Source: Pseudeuparius sepicola
Lineage: Eukaryota > Arthropoda > Insecta > Coleoptera > Anthribidae
Direction: 5' to 3'
Assembly: GCA_963920635.1 (NCBI GenBank)
Contig: OY987299.1
Coordinates: 124,497,373 to 124,561,372, forward strand
Length of the DNA stretch: 64,000 nt
The first letter of the stretch is position 1. Every line of letters starts with the position of its first letter. The notes under the pieces were generated by a model that saw only the letters and a list, made by a program, of their open reading frames with translations, was not told the origin of the DNA and did no database searches. Positions 22,221 through 34,867 of this stretch are shown here, piece after piece. The position numbers were made by a program, and so were the translations under genes.

Positions 22221-25200
22221 TCATAATCCCCATCGCAGTTTCCCGCCCACGTATCTTTTTTCCGGACCTAAAAGGCAATTTACCTGCGGTGCCTCGGCGT
22301 AATAGCATTTGTGCGTCAGCCAGGCGTTGTCGCAGGCGTTCCCTCCTCCTGCAAAACGTCGGATTAATTTTCGCCTGTTGCGCGCTCCTGTATTGGATTA
22401 AGTTGTGAATGGTGAATGCTGGGGTGGGGGAATAGCGCCGAGCCACATTCTGTGGCCGAAGTTCCCCGGCCCGGAAAATTGTGCTTTATAGACCGAGTCG
22501 CCTTCGACGGGAATGGGTTGGTGGTAAGATGTACAGCGTGTCCCAAATAGTTTGTCCTACCCCCTGGATCTCAGGAACCGTAAGGGATACGAAAAAAAAC
22601 TTGAATACAAAAGTTGTAAAGTTGGCAGTGGGCGTAACTTCTCTTTTATTTTCACATATACAGGGCGATTCGTATTTGCAGGACAAAAGTAAAATATTTA
22701 GATTGGATGCAGCGTTGCCAAGATATCGAATTTTTCTTGGAATTTAGGGACTTCGTGGAGGGTATGGAAACTGAATGCTGTATCTTTATTTTAATACATA
22801 TCAAAGATATATTTTAGCCGAAGTATGACAGCACAACTGTGTGTGGTGTGGTATGTCGAAATTGGTTTTTGCATATACAGTGTGTTCATAACAGGCTCTC
22901 AAAATCAGATAATTATTTCAAACAGCAATAACTTTTTTTTTCAAATGGAATGACCCATATTTCTATAGTTTGTTGGATGCCGGCGTCCAAGCCCCACATT
23001 TTATGTAAATAACATTCTATACCAAACACTACCCGTTTTCGAGATATTTAGTATTTAAGAAAATTTCTTTGCATTTTTCATTCAGGTGAGAAGGTTTTAT
23101 CAAGCAAGCCATAACTATTTTTCCAGACAGTGGCAGAAATAATTGTCATTTTAGATAATACGGGAAATAAAATTCCTATACCCGTATACAGTATGTCCAC
23201 GGATAGACATCCCAAGAGGACAAATGGACCAAAAATTTCATTTTTCGACAAAAAGCCATTGTCGATAAAAGTTTCTGCTTCTCGAAAAAATATGGTCTAC
23301 GAAGAGAATTTTCGATTTTTTTATACAGGGTGTCAAACAAATATCAAAAACTTTTACTTAGAAAAGTTGTTTAGAATTAAAAGATGTGTCCGATTGTCAC
23401 TTTTCAAACAAATCAGCCAACTCCGATTTTTTATTTTCAAGTGTGAAACTCCTTTGTGTTTAAAGTTATCAAATATATTTATTTAGAAAAGTTGTTTAGA
23501 ATTAAAAGACGTGTCTGATTGTAAGTTTTTAAGCATATCGGACGACTTTGACTTAAATGGGTAAAAAATCACCCTCTGACACGTCTTTTAATTCTAAACA
23601 ACTTTTCGAAATAAATATTTTTGATATTTTTTAAAAACAAAGGAATTTCACACTTGGAAATAAAAAAATCGGAGCTGGCTGATTTGTTTGAAAAGTGATA
23701 ATCGGACACATCTTTTAATTCTAAACAACTTTTCTAAGTAAAAGTTTTTGATATTTTTAAAAATAAAGGCAGTTTATTCTTGGTCGTATTTCATATTTTT
23801 GTATTTTTTGGACACCCTGTATAATAAAATCGAAAATTCTCTTCGTGGACCATATTTTTTCGAGAAGCAGAAACTTTTTTCAACAATGACTTTTTGTCGA
23901 AAAATGAAATTTTTGGTCCATTTGTCTTGGGATGTCTATCCGTGGACATACTGTATACGAGTATAGGAAATTTTATTTCCCGTATTATCTAAAATGACAA
24001 TTATTATTTCTGCCACTGTCTGGAAAAATGGCTTGCTTGATAAAACCATCTCACCTGAATGAAAAATGCAAAGAAATTTTCTTAAATACTAAATATCTCG
24101 AAAACGGGTAGTTTTTGGTATAGAACGTTATTTACATAAAATGTGGGGCTTGGACGCCGGCATCCAACAAACTATAGAAATACGGATCATTCCATTTGAA
24201 CAAAATATTGCTGTTTGAACTTATCTGATTTTGAGAGCCTGTTATGAACACACTGTATATGCAAAAACTAATTTCGACACACCACACCACACACGGTTGT
24301 GCTGTCATACTTCGGCTAAAATATATTTTTGATATCTTTAAAATAAAGATACAGCATTCAGTTTCCATAACCTCCACGAAGTCCCTAAATTCCAAGAAAA
24401 ATTCGATATCTTGGCAACGCTGCATCCAAAATACAAAACAAAAAAAATGTTCTGTAGAAAATTTCATGGAGAATGCAAAACTTCGAAAGGATTAATGCAA
24501 TTTTCAAAATCTAAATATTTTATTTTTGTCCCGCAAATACGAATCGCCCTGTATATGTGAAAATAAAAGAGAGGTTACGTCCACTGCCAACCTTACAACT
24601 TTTGTATTCAAGTTTTTTTTGTATCTCTTACGGTTCCTGAGATACAGGGGGTAGGACAAACTATTTGGGACACGCTGTACATTAGGGGTGACTCGATATA
24701 GTGCGCAAACATCAGAAACTATCAGTCGATCTGGGGTCGGATTGTGTTGTTTCCCAAGGGAAAAGGTTTATGTTTGGGCTCAAGGTCGCATTCTCGCTTG
24801 CTCTTCCCTCTCGGTTATCACTTTACCAGCATTTATAGACAATATATTGTCTTACAATAATAGCAGACATTCGTGAAAATGATGGTTAAGCATTTGGAAC
24901 ATTTGCGTTCGTTTATTTGCGGTTGTTATTTTTTTGTTGATATACTATTGCTACTTTAGATTATTAAGTTATTAATTACTGGCTACGAAGCATAATGACA
25001 TATTCCTCGAAAGCGGTTACATCTTTCGCCAAGAAGACACGGTGTCCACCCGAAGACGTCACTTTTTCCAAGGAATCCAGATTTCAGAGAGAAAACGTTG
25101 ATGGACAAACCGCTGAAAAACTGATTTTTCACAATAGAATAAATACCAGCTTTCTTAGTCTCACTTCCAGTCTAAACGGAAATGATCTTTTTCTTGAAAA

Positions 25201-28200
25201 TTTTGAATTTTTCATTTTTCATTTTTCAACATAAGAGAATAAAATTCCGTATCAAAAACAACACAGAGGTTACTTTTCTATATTTATTCCCTATTGTATA
25301 GGGCATAGTATTTTTAAATACGTCAATGCGAAATTTGAAAGAGGTAATGTGAAACAGTGAATCCTTTAAAATAATGTATACAGGGTGTCCAACTTTAAAA
25401 CTCCAAAAATCTTCATTTTTTGGAGATAATCGCCTAAACTTTTTTTTGTTTGAAAGGCCTTCAAAAACCGCTTCTTTTGACCTTCCTTCCAATTTCAAAA
25501 TGCAAATCCAGGGCCGGCTGCGATTTTTTTATACCCCCGATTTTCACTAAAATCATTTATCGATTTTTTTTATTTAAAATCTGACCCCACAGCGTTAATC
25601 AGAACACCCAAAAACCCCCATATACAAAATTCGAACAAAAAATATACAGAGAGTTCCATTCTGCAGGGTGTCAAAGTTGAGCAAAATAGGAATTTTAAAG
25701 GCATCTGCCGAGTCAAGTCTGCCATGGAATCCCCTCAAAACAGTTGAATGATCAATAGGACCACTCAAGGTGTGCAACGGTCCAATACAAAATATATAGA
25801 GTGTTCTTATCTGTGCCATCTGAAATTACTGGAACTTTATATGAGCCAAAAACCGTTCCACACACTATAAATGAACTAAATCTAAAAAATACAGAAGCCT
25901 GCCAGTCAGTAAGTATCAGTTAAGGTGGCTGGTGTGCCACAACAGGAAACGCACAGAAAATGTATCATCTTAGACAGTGACTTTGTTGAGTAAGGTCCAA
26001 TAATTTAAATTGTTTTTATTTGTTAGTTGGCATTTTGTAAAGAAATACATTACTTTTGTGTTTATCAATATTTTTTTCAATGATTCCAGAGCACTCATGA
26101 CCAGTATAAAATTTCATAAAAATTCAGCATTTTGAGATGGCCTAGAGAAAAATACCCTGTATATTTTTGCATTGAATCTTTGCACACCAACACTTTGAGT
26201 GGTCCTGTTCACCATTCAAGTGTCTTCAGGGGATTCCATGGCACACTTGACTCGCCAGATGCCTTTAAAATTCCCATTTCATATGAGTAGTTAAGGTGGC
26301 TGGTGTGCCACAACGAAAAATGAACAGTGACTATGTTGAGAAAGGTCCAATAATTTAAATTGTTTTTATTTGTTAGTTGGCATTTTGTAAAGAAATACAT
26401 TACTTTTGTGTTTATCAATATTTTTTCAATGATTTCAGAGCACTCTTGATCCGTATAAGTTTCATAAAATTTCAGAATTTTGAGATGGCACAGAGAAAAA
26501 TACCCTGTATATTTTGGTAGTAAATATTTTCGCACCAACATTTTGAGTGGTCCTGTTGACCATTCAACTGTTTTGAAGGGCATGGCACACTTGAGTCGCC
26601 AGATGCCTTTAAAATTCCTATTTTGCTCAACTTTGACACCCTGCAGAATGGAACTCTCTGTATATTTTTTATTCAAATTTGGTATTTGGGTGTTTTTGGG
26701 GTGTTCTGATTAACGCACAGGAAGGTCAAAAGAAGCGGTTTTTGAAGGCCTTTCAAACAAAAAAAGTCTAGGCGATTATCTTGGGCACCCTGTATGTATA
26801 ACAACCATATACAGGGTGAGTCACATCTAAAGGCAGAGCAGAAAACACAAGGTAGAATTCGCTAAAATAAGCACATATTATTGTTTAATAAACTTTCAAA
26901 AACTTTCAAAAACGCTTGATTCTCCATATTGTGTGAATTGTTGAATTTTTTCCGGACAAAATTAAATTCCAGTTCCCTTGTTTAAAACTAATAAATAGCA
27001 AAATAAACGAAAAATCTTTTTAGAAAAACTTTTAAAGAAAGGAAAGTGTACGGGCAAATTAGAAAGTGGATTAAGCAATGTTCAATTGCCACCTTAAACA
27101 ATAAAATATTATTTACTTTATTTTAAATGCCAGCATAAATCGCCTTCGCACTAATTTAAAAAATCCGAAGAGGCGCTTTTGTACCAAATTAAAAAGGCAA
27201 CATTTTTCGTTTTGCACAGGACCGTACTACTTTTTTTTACAATTATTTAGAGTAACTATTTGTATCTACCCCACTGGTCATCTAAATGGGGCCAAATTAT
27301 TGCACAAAATGGAAACCTACTAATGCATAATGTGTACCAAATTTGGTTGGAATTCTTAAACGGGCTAGAAAGAAATTAAAAAAATATGTTATTTTTGGAA
27401 AAATTTCAACACGCTGTATATGGAGAACCAAGCGTTTTTGAGCTAATGTTTATTAAGCTTATGTGCTTATTTTAGGGAATTCTACCTTTAGTTTTCGGCT
27501 CTGCCTTTAGATGTGACTCACTCTGTATAATAACATTCAAATCTTTATCTTACAATTAAACAAATAATAATAAACACAAGCTTCAAAATAAGCTGTCAAA
27601 ATTTAATGTACACCTATATCAAAAAAGGAATTATAAGATAAATAATTGATTATTATTATACAGGGTATCCCAGGTTTTTTGATCATGACTCAGGCATTTT
27701 GTAGAAAAATTCAATATAAGGTAGGACATAGGTTCTAAAGTTCTTCGTTTCTGAGATAAAGGGCGTTGTAGTTATCGTTTTGAAATTAAATTATGGCAAT
27801 ATCTCCCAAAATAATCAAGCTGCTGAACTAAAATTTGGCACTGCATTGTTTTTGGGGACGGAGAATAAGTTGAAAATGTCGATTTCTGTGTATCTCACAG
27901 AGGACACCACTTGCGCTTATTTTTGGATGGTGCTTTTACTCGTAACTTTTTTGAGGTTATATTTTTGGTCTTGCAGGTCCATTATTTTAGTGTATATTTT
28001 TATTCTGTAACAAAATTTCTTCTTTTTTCTTTCTCCTGGCAGTTTGTATAGATTATGTAATAAAAATCCTGGCGTTCTACCAATTTGTATTTATTTCATT
28101 TTTTTTTGTGTACTTGATATTTGCCTTGTAAATAATAATATTGTAAAATTTTCTACTCGTTAAGCAAGCATTACGTTCCACAATACACACTGTTTCCAGC

Positions 28201-31200
28201 TATTGGCATTTTCAAGCTCGTGTACATCCTTAGCAAAAAAAAATAGTTGAATCTTTTTTTGTAGTCAATTTAATTTCCTTTCATTTTGTATAAAAATCAA
28301 TCGCTAGGACGCTTAGTTTTCGAGATAATAGCGCAAAACCTTAAAACCGTGTGTACACAAAAAAATGAAATAAATACAAATTCGTAGAACCCCAGGATTT
28401 TTATTACATAATCTGTAACAAAAAGGTACTCTTCTTTCATAACGATAAAATTAACCGGTTGCATTAAAATTAACAAAACGTGTTGTTTTAAAATTGTGGT
28501 TTACAACTTGAATAAAAAAGAGTTTTCTTATATTGCCTGTTGACTGCATCCCCACTATAAACATCACATTTTTCTTGTTGATTTTATCTTTATGAAACAA
28601 GAGTACCCTTTTGTTGCAGAATCGAAAAAAGGTACTAAATTATATATTATTTGTGAGATACGTACTCGTATGTCCGAGTACAAATTAACACCTTCAACTG
28701 ATTTTCCATCCCAAAAAACGCCAGGGTATCAAATTTTAGTTCAGCAGCTTGAATATTTAATTAACTCAATTTTAAAAAAAGAACTTAAACTCTTAAACAA
28801 ACAAACATTTCTAATATAAGGCATGGCATATTGGCATCAATCGCCTCATTTTGATCTCCTCTATACAAATTTCAATGCGATACCTATATTATTTACTTTG
28901 AGATATAAAGCAATAGTATTATTTTTTGACACCTGAATATTTTTGCATAGATACCTAATAAGTAGCTTTTGGTAAAAGTGGCAAAATTAACCAAACTTAC
29001 TTTGTGTGTCGCATTTTCTAATAATGGGCTCCGCGGTCTCCCTAAATTCCTCCGGCAAAACTGCTATGGTAGCTTCAACGTCTACGTTTCCACCATCATC
29101 TATCTGAAACAGAATTACTATACCCAAGTACCCGAACGGCTGTTTGATAGAGGGACTTACGCAACCCATCTGAGCCATCACGCACTTTATATAGCATCTG
29201 AAGGAGTTTTCTTCAGAGAATTGGCCCTTTCGTGCATTGAGAATTGCGTCTGAAAGGAGCAGTCAGAGTTAAGATTTCTTTTCCAACTTTAGAAAAGAAG
29301 TTTTGAGAATTATGGAGTTTTGGTAATTGCATTAATTTTAATACTGTTCAATATTTACCTTCCTCAGCTCCTGTTTCTCCAACACAAGTCTGATGTAGCA
29401 TGTCAGCTAGCTCCTTCATTTCGTCACTTAAGCACTACAAGACAATACAATAATTATACACGGCAATACGGGGTGGCCCAACATAAACTGCATCGATCTA
29501 TACAGGGTGTCCGGTAAGTACCTCCTAATCTCTCGGAAGCATACAGGGGAGGTCAAAATAACCCTAGTTTGTCAAAGGAAAAAAATTCCTACTGTGCCCC
29601 TTAACGGAGATACAGGGCCCCAAAAGAGTACTTAGCGATTTACTTTTTTGGCTCTAACTTTTGAACCGACTTGTATAATTTAATGAAATTTTAATAGTTT
29701 ATGTTGGCCATAAAGACTCATAAAACCATACTACCGTAGATGTTTCACATCGTCAGGGAAGTCAGGAACGGACTTGCCACCACACTCGTTGGGCCAAATT
29801 TTTGACAGGTGTCATTTTACAGAGCTGAAAACTGTTTTTTTAAATACTTTGGTCATTGCTCTTTAAAAAAGGTACTCTTCATTTCTTTCGACCAAATGAG
29901 CCGTTTTCGAAAAAATTAAGTTTTTTAACACGTTTACACAATTAACGAGTGCTTGTCCATAAAGGTACGGAACCCTAAAAATAACATAATACAGACTAGG
30001 CTGATATGCATTTAATTTATGGTGAAGCGCTGTCCAACTCTTCGAAGGCAAGAAGACTTTATGCTGAAAGATTTCCAGCTCGACACCCTGTATATGGAAA
30101 ACTAAAAGTAGGAAAATTCTGAAAATTTGGCACCTCACCAATGTCGATAGGCGCGGCTCAACTAAAATATTTTGGTGAATCTGGCACTTCCGGTTATACC
30201 GGAAGTCGATATCAACTTTCTTATCTCAAATGGAACACCCTGTATATTATTGCATTTTTGGATTTTGGAAAAAAAAAACATGCAACATGTGCTATGTCTA
30301 AATCCAACCGTTTTTGAGATATTTGCATTTTTCCGAAAAAAATTACAGGTGCAGACCTAAAGTCAATTAGCAATTTATACGAGGAAACCGCGAAATTTCA
30401 AAACGAATTTTTGGCATCGTGTAACAGAAGCCCTGACCTAGTGATCTCTGCTGAGAAATAAATCCGTTCTTATACAGGGTGTTCACAAAATATGAATAAA
30501 AATTACATTCAAAATGTGCTTACATCTCGAAATTTTCAAATGAAAACCCCCATTTTTTTTTAATGCGATCTTATTCACCACTAAAAATGATGACAATTCT
30601 GTGTAAGGTTTCCTATACCTAAATGCAGTAATTTTCGATTAATTTACGAAAAACCCACTTTTCACCCATAAAATGCGTGGTTTGCTTAACGCTTGGAAAA
30701 TCATATTAGCCGTGGACGTTGAAAAGACAATCGCGGCTGAGGAAATGTCACTTGGTTTATAAATTATTGTCAACAATAATGCCGGCGCGCTTAAATTAAT
30801 TTAGACATACGACATGTTGCATGTTTTTGTTCCAAAATGATGCCTCGAATTTAAAAATGCAATAATATACAGGGTGTTCCATTTGAGATAAGAAAGTAGA
30901 TATCGACTTCCGGTATAACCGGAAGTGCCAGATTCACCAAAATATTTTAGTTGAGCAGCGCCCATCGGCATTGGTGAGGTGCCAAATTTTCAGAATTTTC
31001 CTACTTTTAGTTTTCCATATATAGATCGATGCAGTTCGTGGTGGGCCACCCTGTATAGTGTAGGTACATGTATAAATTAATTTAATTAATTTATAAGAAT
31101 AAACTAAGATTTCTGTTGAAGCACTTCAACTTGTTAAGAGTTGATTTAAATGCAAATATATAAAACCATATAATATTTATATGAACTAAGTAATTTATAA

Positions 31201-34200
31201 AAATTAAGGGTAGATATTAACTACTTAATACATATGTGAAAGTAAATATTGCTTTTAATTTCAATTAATTTCAATTGCACGCAGTTGTTATTAAATATGA
31301 GTTTATTTGATTTATGTCATACACAAAAGCAATTAAGTATTTTAAATTTTATTCTTTATGTTTAGGCCTGCAAGATCTCTACAAAGTTGCAATATACACT
31401 ATTTTATACAAAGCCTTCCTTTGCAATTTGCAAGACATCTACAAGGCGTCAAAATTTTTAAAAATATACCTATACAATTTTTTAAGTTCTTTCTTATCAT
31501 TATTATTGTAAACCTGATAAATAAAGTTGTTTTAGTTAAAAAATCTCCCAGTCTTAGTAGGTATCTTTGTAAATTTTTAGTAAGAATAAAGAATTTGAAA
31601 GTATCTGAAATAAATGAATAATATTATATATTTGTGCTTAAACGGTACCAGATACGAGAAAATGCCAAGAGCAGTAGAAAATTAATTGCTATATCAGAAA
31701 GCAATGTTTGAGTTTACATTATACAGGGTCTTAACATTTTCTTAGCGAATAATTTGTCTAAATACCCACACCTTCTAAACATACATATACACGATATTTG
31801 CGTTTCATTTATCAATTCACTTGGGTAAATTTTGGCTCAGCCGAGTCTCCAAAGTATATTACTCAAAATGTACTATTATAATTATTCTAAACGAAAAATT
31901 TTATTTTTTTTGGAACATTTACTATTTTTTATCTTTTCCTAATTTTTTGGACTAAACCTGATTTTGGATAATTTGTTTTGTAAAAAAACACAACAAAAAT
32001 GCGCTATTATCAAAAGCTCATCAAACTTGATGAAAAATGGTTCTACTTTGAACAATTTATTGGAAAGACGTTTAGATTTAGATTTAGACAGGGGCGGAGA
32101 TAAGGGGGGGGGGGAGGTTGGGGACAAGAAAAGAAAGAAAAAAAAACATAAGACATCATTATTATGTAATTTGTAATTTTCTATGCCTCATTTTAACAGT
32201 CGCGCGTTTTAGTGAACGAACATCTCTGCTTTTAAAAAAACAATAATCCTTAAAGTCCACCTCGAAATAAATTTCTACAGGTAGTAGGTAAAATGTTGCC
32301 TATTGAAAGGATGATAATTTATATAGGATGTTGCACAAATTTGTAGGCGCTCTTGTATATTTTTACTCACACAGAGTGCTGCCGAGTGTCTGTCTATCTT
32401 TTCAATAAAAGAAAAAAGCTTTCCTACTTCATAGTAGGTAAAGAAGAAACGAAGAAGTAACAATGAAAAAAATTACCACATTTACTTTACATAACAAGTT
32501 TTGCAACAAATTCTTGAAATCATAAAACTTCGCATTAAGTTTGATGAGCATTTACTTGTGCATTTTTGTTCTTCACAAATAAAATTTATTCAAATCAATA
32601 ACTAGGTGGCACAAATGAACTTGCGAAGGATCAATTTAGCCAAAACTAATAATTTTATATAGGTTTGCTTTTGGACATCTCATCAGGCATCACTTCTTGT
32701 CAAGTCAAAATACAAATACAAATTGCAAAAATACCATAAATATATGGTGCAATTTTATTGATGACACTATACAGGGTGTTCAAATTTGATCCGGAACACC
32801 CCTTTAAAATTGTGATGCGCTGCAAATAATATGCCATATTTTTTAGGTATGATTTTTTCGATATAATATTTAAAAAAATGCTATAACCCTTTTTTGTTTA
32901 TAGAAAATCTAGCAACGTAGCTTTAATCGGCACTCTCTGAAACCCAAATATCACAAGTTTTATGAATTTATCTAGCCAACTAAAGTTTTAATTTAAATAA
33001 AAAATCAGTAATGCTTTGGAAATATATGAAAATCATATAAATTTAATCGAAACATGCCGAAAATGTCCCACTAATAAAGAAAACAGAAAACAAACACCAT
33101 CCTACGGTTTTAAAATAATATGGCATATTTTTCACAGATCACAGAAAATATGTCATATTTAGGTATTATTTTGGTACGATGGTGTTCTCACTGTTCTCAT
33201 TCTGTTTTCTTTATTAGCCGGACATTTTTGGGATGTATAGATTAAATATACCCGATTTTGAAATATTTCCAAAGCATTTCCGATTTTTTTATCAAAAATA
33301 AAAAACAATTTTCCCAAATTTAAGGCCCTGCATAAATGTTAGTCGGCAAAGTAAATTGATAAAACTTGGGATATTGGGGTTTCAGATTTTGCCAGATTTC
33401 CGATAAAAAATCGCTAATAGCATTTTCCAAAAAATCGCATCGAAAAAAAAAATCATTGCAGGCCGTGGAATAGTGATGCCATCATGACGATTATTTCCCT
33501 CATACTGCTTGCATCCAATAAGGTAGCTCCTTCCATAAAAATCCAACCAATCATTATATGCCTCTGCTAGCGATAATTGCACTTGTGCGAATTATCGTAT
33601 GTAATATCACTAGTGCCGGAAATTTTATCGATAATTTTAAATTGCTCGAGGGATTTTATCTCTGAAAATAAAAGCCCAATTTGTACGAGTGGTTTTGCTA
33701 ATGGGCAAAATAGGGCTTGAGAATAAAATTATCTAGAAAAATTTCCGGCACGAGTGGTATTTGTCGCGATTATTTCACGAATACGATTTAATAATTTCTG
33801 TATTAATTTTTTCTATGTTTACATTTCTAAAACGACTCATTTTGAACGAGTTTATTGACAGCTTCGACTGTAGCGTTCGAGTAATAAACAAACATGACGC
33901 TTGGGTATCCAAGGCAAATGCGATTATATCTACACCCTGTCGGCGTTGGTTTATTTTCTGAATGTGTCATAAATTTAAACGGAGGCGGAGGTCTGAATAA
34001 CAAGAGTTTAGCAATGTAAAAGTTATATAGATTCATTGATACAATGCTTAATAGTACTGCAACATAATTTATAAGCTGCATAATTTAGAACAGTGTGAAA
34101 CACACAAACTTTAAGAAGTAGGTACGTGTTTGTATCCAACAGATTCTCGGTTGCTAAGCAACGAAGTGATAATTTGCACAAGTTTTACATTGGTAAATTT

Positions 34201-34867
34201 GGGTTATTGGACCTCCGTCTCCGTTTAAATTTATGACACATTCAGAAAATAAACCAACGCTGACAGGGTGTAGGTATAATCGCATTTGCCTTGGATACCC
34301 AAGCGTCATGTTTGTTTACTCGAAGGCTACAGTCGAAGCTGTCAATAAACTCTTTCAAAATGAATCATTTTGGAAATGTAAACATAGAAAAAAAATAATA
34401 CAGAAAGTATTAAATCGTATTCGAGAAATAATCTCGACAAATACCACTCGTGCCGGAAATTTTTCTATAGATAATTTTATTTTTAAGCCCTATTTTGCCC
34501 ATTAGCAAAACCACTCGTACAAATTGGGCTTTTATTTTCAGAGATAAAATAAAAGACCAATTTATACTTGTGATATTTCTAGGCAAAACAGCGCTTTCGA
34601 AAAAATTATCGATAAAATTTCCGGCACTTGTGATATTACATAATATCTCAGAAGTGTGTCATGACACTTCCTATACACACACACAAAATTATCAAAATCG
34701 TGCAGCGCATCACAATTTTACAGGGGTGTTTCGGATTAAATCTGAGCACGCTGTAGATAGTTATTCATTTAAAACTTTATTTTCTTTTGTTTGTACCTAC
34801 TTACATAAATGCACGGCAGAAACAAAACTAATCCTACTAGATGAGGAAGTCGTATGATAAACACCAT
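22221..34867 (-). CDS. OBP-C: classic odorant-binding protein gene, at least 5 exons
   Basis: Exons on the minus strand are 34805-34867, 29359-29434, 29161-29249, 29001-29103 and 22284-22348, phases 0, 1, 0, 1, giving 132 residues. The signal exon (21 codons, MVFIIRLPHLVGLVLFLPC) is the least certain, being 5.4 kb from exon 2, but it has the right phase, a GTAAGT donor and a TATA box. Cysteine spacing is C1-X26-C2-X3-C3-X37-C4-X8-C5-X8-C6, with CDNAWLTHKC at C5-C6. No final mini-exon was found. Reading through the CAG|GTAAAT donor adds 20 residues to TGA at 22221-22223, which may be artificial. The 6.7-kb intron 4 holds four foldback elements. Function as a secreted odorant carrier is inferred from the family. 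Confidence 0.78.
22284..22348 (-). CDS. OBP-C exon 5 (C5, C6)
   Basis: 65 nt with acceptor ttttgcag|GAGG and possible donor CAG|GTAAAT. It encodes RGGNACDNAWLTHKCYYAEA and then PQ. It is clearly more GC-rich than its surroundings, as is the flanking 22.2-22.5 kb. Confidence 0.85.
22534..24677. mobile_element. Giant foldback element, 2144 bp, five concentric end pairs
   Basis: Outer ends CAGCGTGTCCCAAATAGTTT and complement, TA flanks. Inside, TA-bordered pairs lie at 22661/24551, 22878/24255, 23189/23953 and 23326/23819. The arms pair to a loop of roughly 60 nt near 23550. The right arm has about 85 extra nt (24427-24510). It lies in OBP-C intron 4. Confidence 0.85.
24678..25380. other. Intron stretch without recognisable feature
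   Basis: Part of OBP-C intron 4. Short open frames only; no repeat or coding similarity noticed. Confidence 0.4.
25381..26792. mobile_element. Foldback element, 1412 bp, concentric ends
   Basis: Ends CAGGGTGTCCAACTTTAAAA and complement, TA flanks. Inner pairs at 25647/26660 and about 25798/26507, plus an extra partial copy of the inner segment ending near 26162. Same family as 12128-13749. Confidence 0.82.
26812..27525. mobile_element. Foldback element, 714 bp
   Basis: Ends CAGGGTGAGTCACATCTAAA and complement (CTCTG at the right), TA flanks, only 20 nt from the preceding element. A truncated relative starts at 45844. Confidence 0.82.
27661..28760. mobile_element. Diverged foldback relative with a nested inverted repeat
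   Basis: Starts CAGGGTATCCCAGG after TA and follows the 858-2024 family, interrupted by an inverted repeat at about 28040-28420 (arms ATTATGTAATAAAAATCCTG and complement). The second arm after it is poor and the right end is not clear. Confidence 0.6.
29001..29103 (-). CDS. OBP-C exon 4 (C4)
   Basis: 103 nt with acceptor tttcag|ATA and donor CAAA|GTAAGT. It encodes IDDGGNVDVEATIAVLPEEF and ends IIRKCDTQ with C4. Confidence 0.9.
29161..29249 (-). CDS. OBP-C exon 3 (C2, C3)
   Basis: 89 nt with acceptor tttcag|AC and donor TGC|GTAAGT. It encodes AILNARKGQFSEENSFRC, then YIKC, and ends MAQMGC; the last cysteine matches the extra one in OBP-A. Confidence 0.9.
29359..29434 (-). CDS. OBP-C exon 2 (C1)
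   Basis: 76 nt with acceptor ttgtag|TGC and donor GAAG|GTAAAT. It encodes CLSDEMKELADMLHQTC and then VGETGAEE; C1 is in QTC. Confidence 0.9.
29469..31053. mobile_element. Foldback element, 1585 bp, with a nested element
   Basis: Right end reads inward CAGGGTGGCCCACCACGAAC; the left end has CGGGGTGGCCCA. TA flanks. The ends resemble those of the mariner at 59284. An inner TA-bordered pair lies at about 30240/30870. Located in OBP-C intron 1. Confidence 0.78.
29503..30090. mobile_element. 588-bp element nested in the left arm of 29469-31053
   Basis: Ends CAGGGTGTCC...GACACCCTG with TA on both sides. Removing it restores the continuity of the host arm. Its interior is not clearly palindromic. 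Confidence 0.65.
31054..32771. other. AT-rich intron sequence
   Basis: OBP-C intron 1. A lone CAGGGTCTTAACATT end near 31726, a G-rich run near 32093-32115 and short frames; nothing else seen. Confidence 0.4.
32772..34753. mobile_element. Foldback element, 1982 bp, split by another
   Basis: Left end CAGGGTGTTCAAATTTGATC, right end CAGCGTGCTCAGATTTAATC as read inward, TA flanks. An inner palindrome centres near 33135 (AAAACAGAAAACAAACACCA arms). The right arm is interrupted at 33596-34645. A remnant of this end lies at 62405-62460. Confidence 0.78.
33596..34645. mobile_element. Nested palindromic element of a second family
   Basis: Arms begin near ATCACTAGTGCCGGAAATTT and end with its complement; TTATCGATAA-like cores lie near both ends. 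About 400-nt arms with AATTTGTACGAGTGGTTTTG and complement. It does not carry the CAGGGTG end. Confidence 0.65.
34805..34867 (-). CDS. OBP-C exon 1 (signal peptide, probable)
   Basis: ATG at 34867, 21 mostly hydrophobic codons, then TAT|GTAAGT in phase 0 as in the paralogues. A TATAAAAT lies about 70 nt upstream. Assignment to OBP-C rests on order, strand and phase. Confidence 0.6.

Noticed and set aside
24132..24467. 111-codon minus frame
   Set aside because: Lies in the arm of the giant foldback; its mirror copy at 22.7-22.9 kb is not open.
32077..32130. G-quadruplex regulatory element
   Set aside because: One G run next to A-rich simple sequence; four spaced G tracts are not clearly present and no gene is near.
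34495..34857. 120-codon plus-strand frame
   Set aside because: Spans the border of two transposons and overlaps the OBP-C signal exon on the other strand; no similarity.
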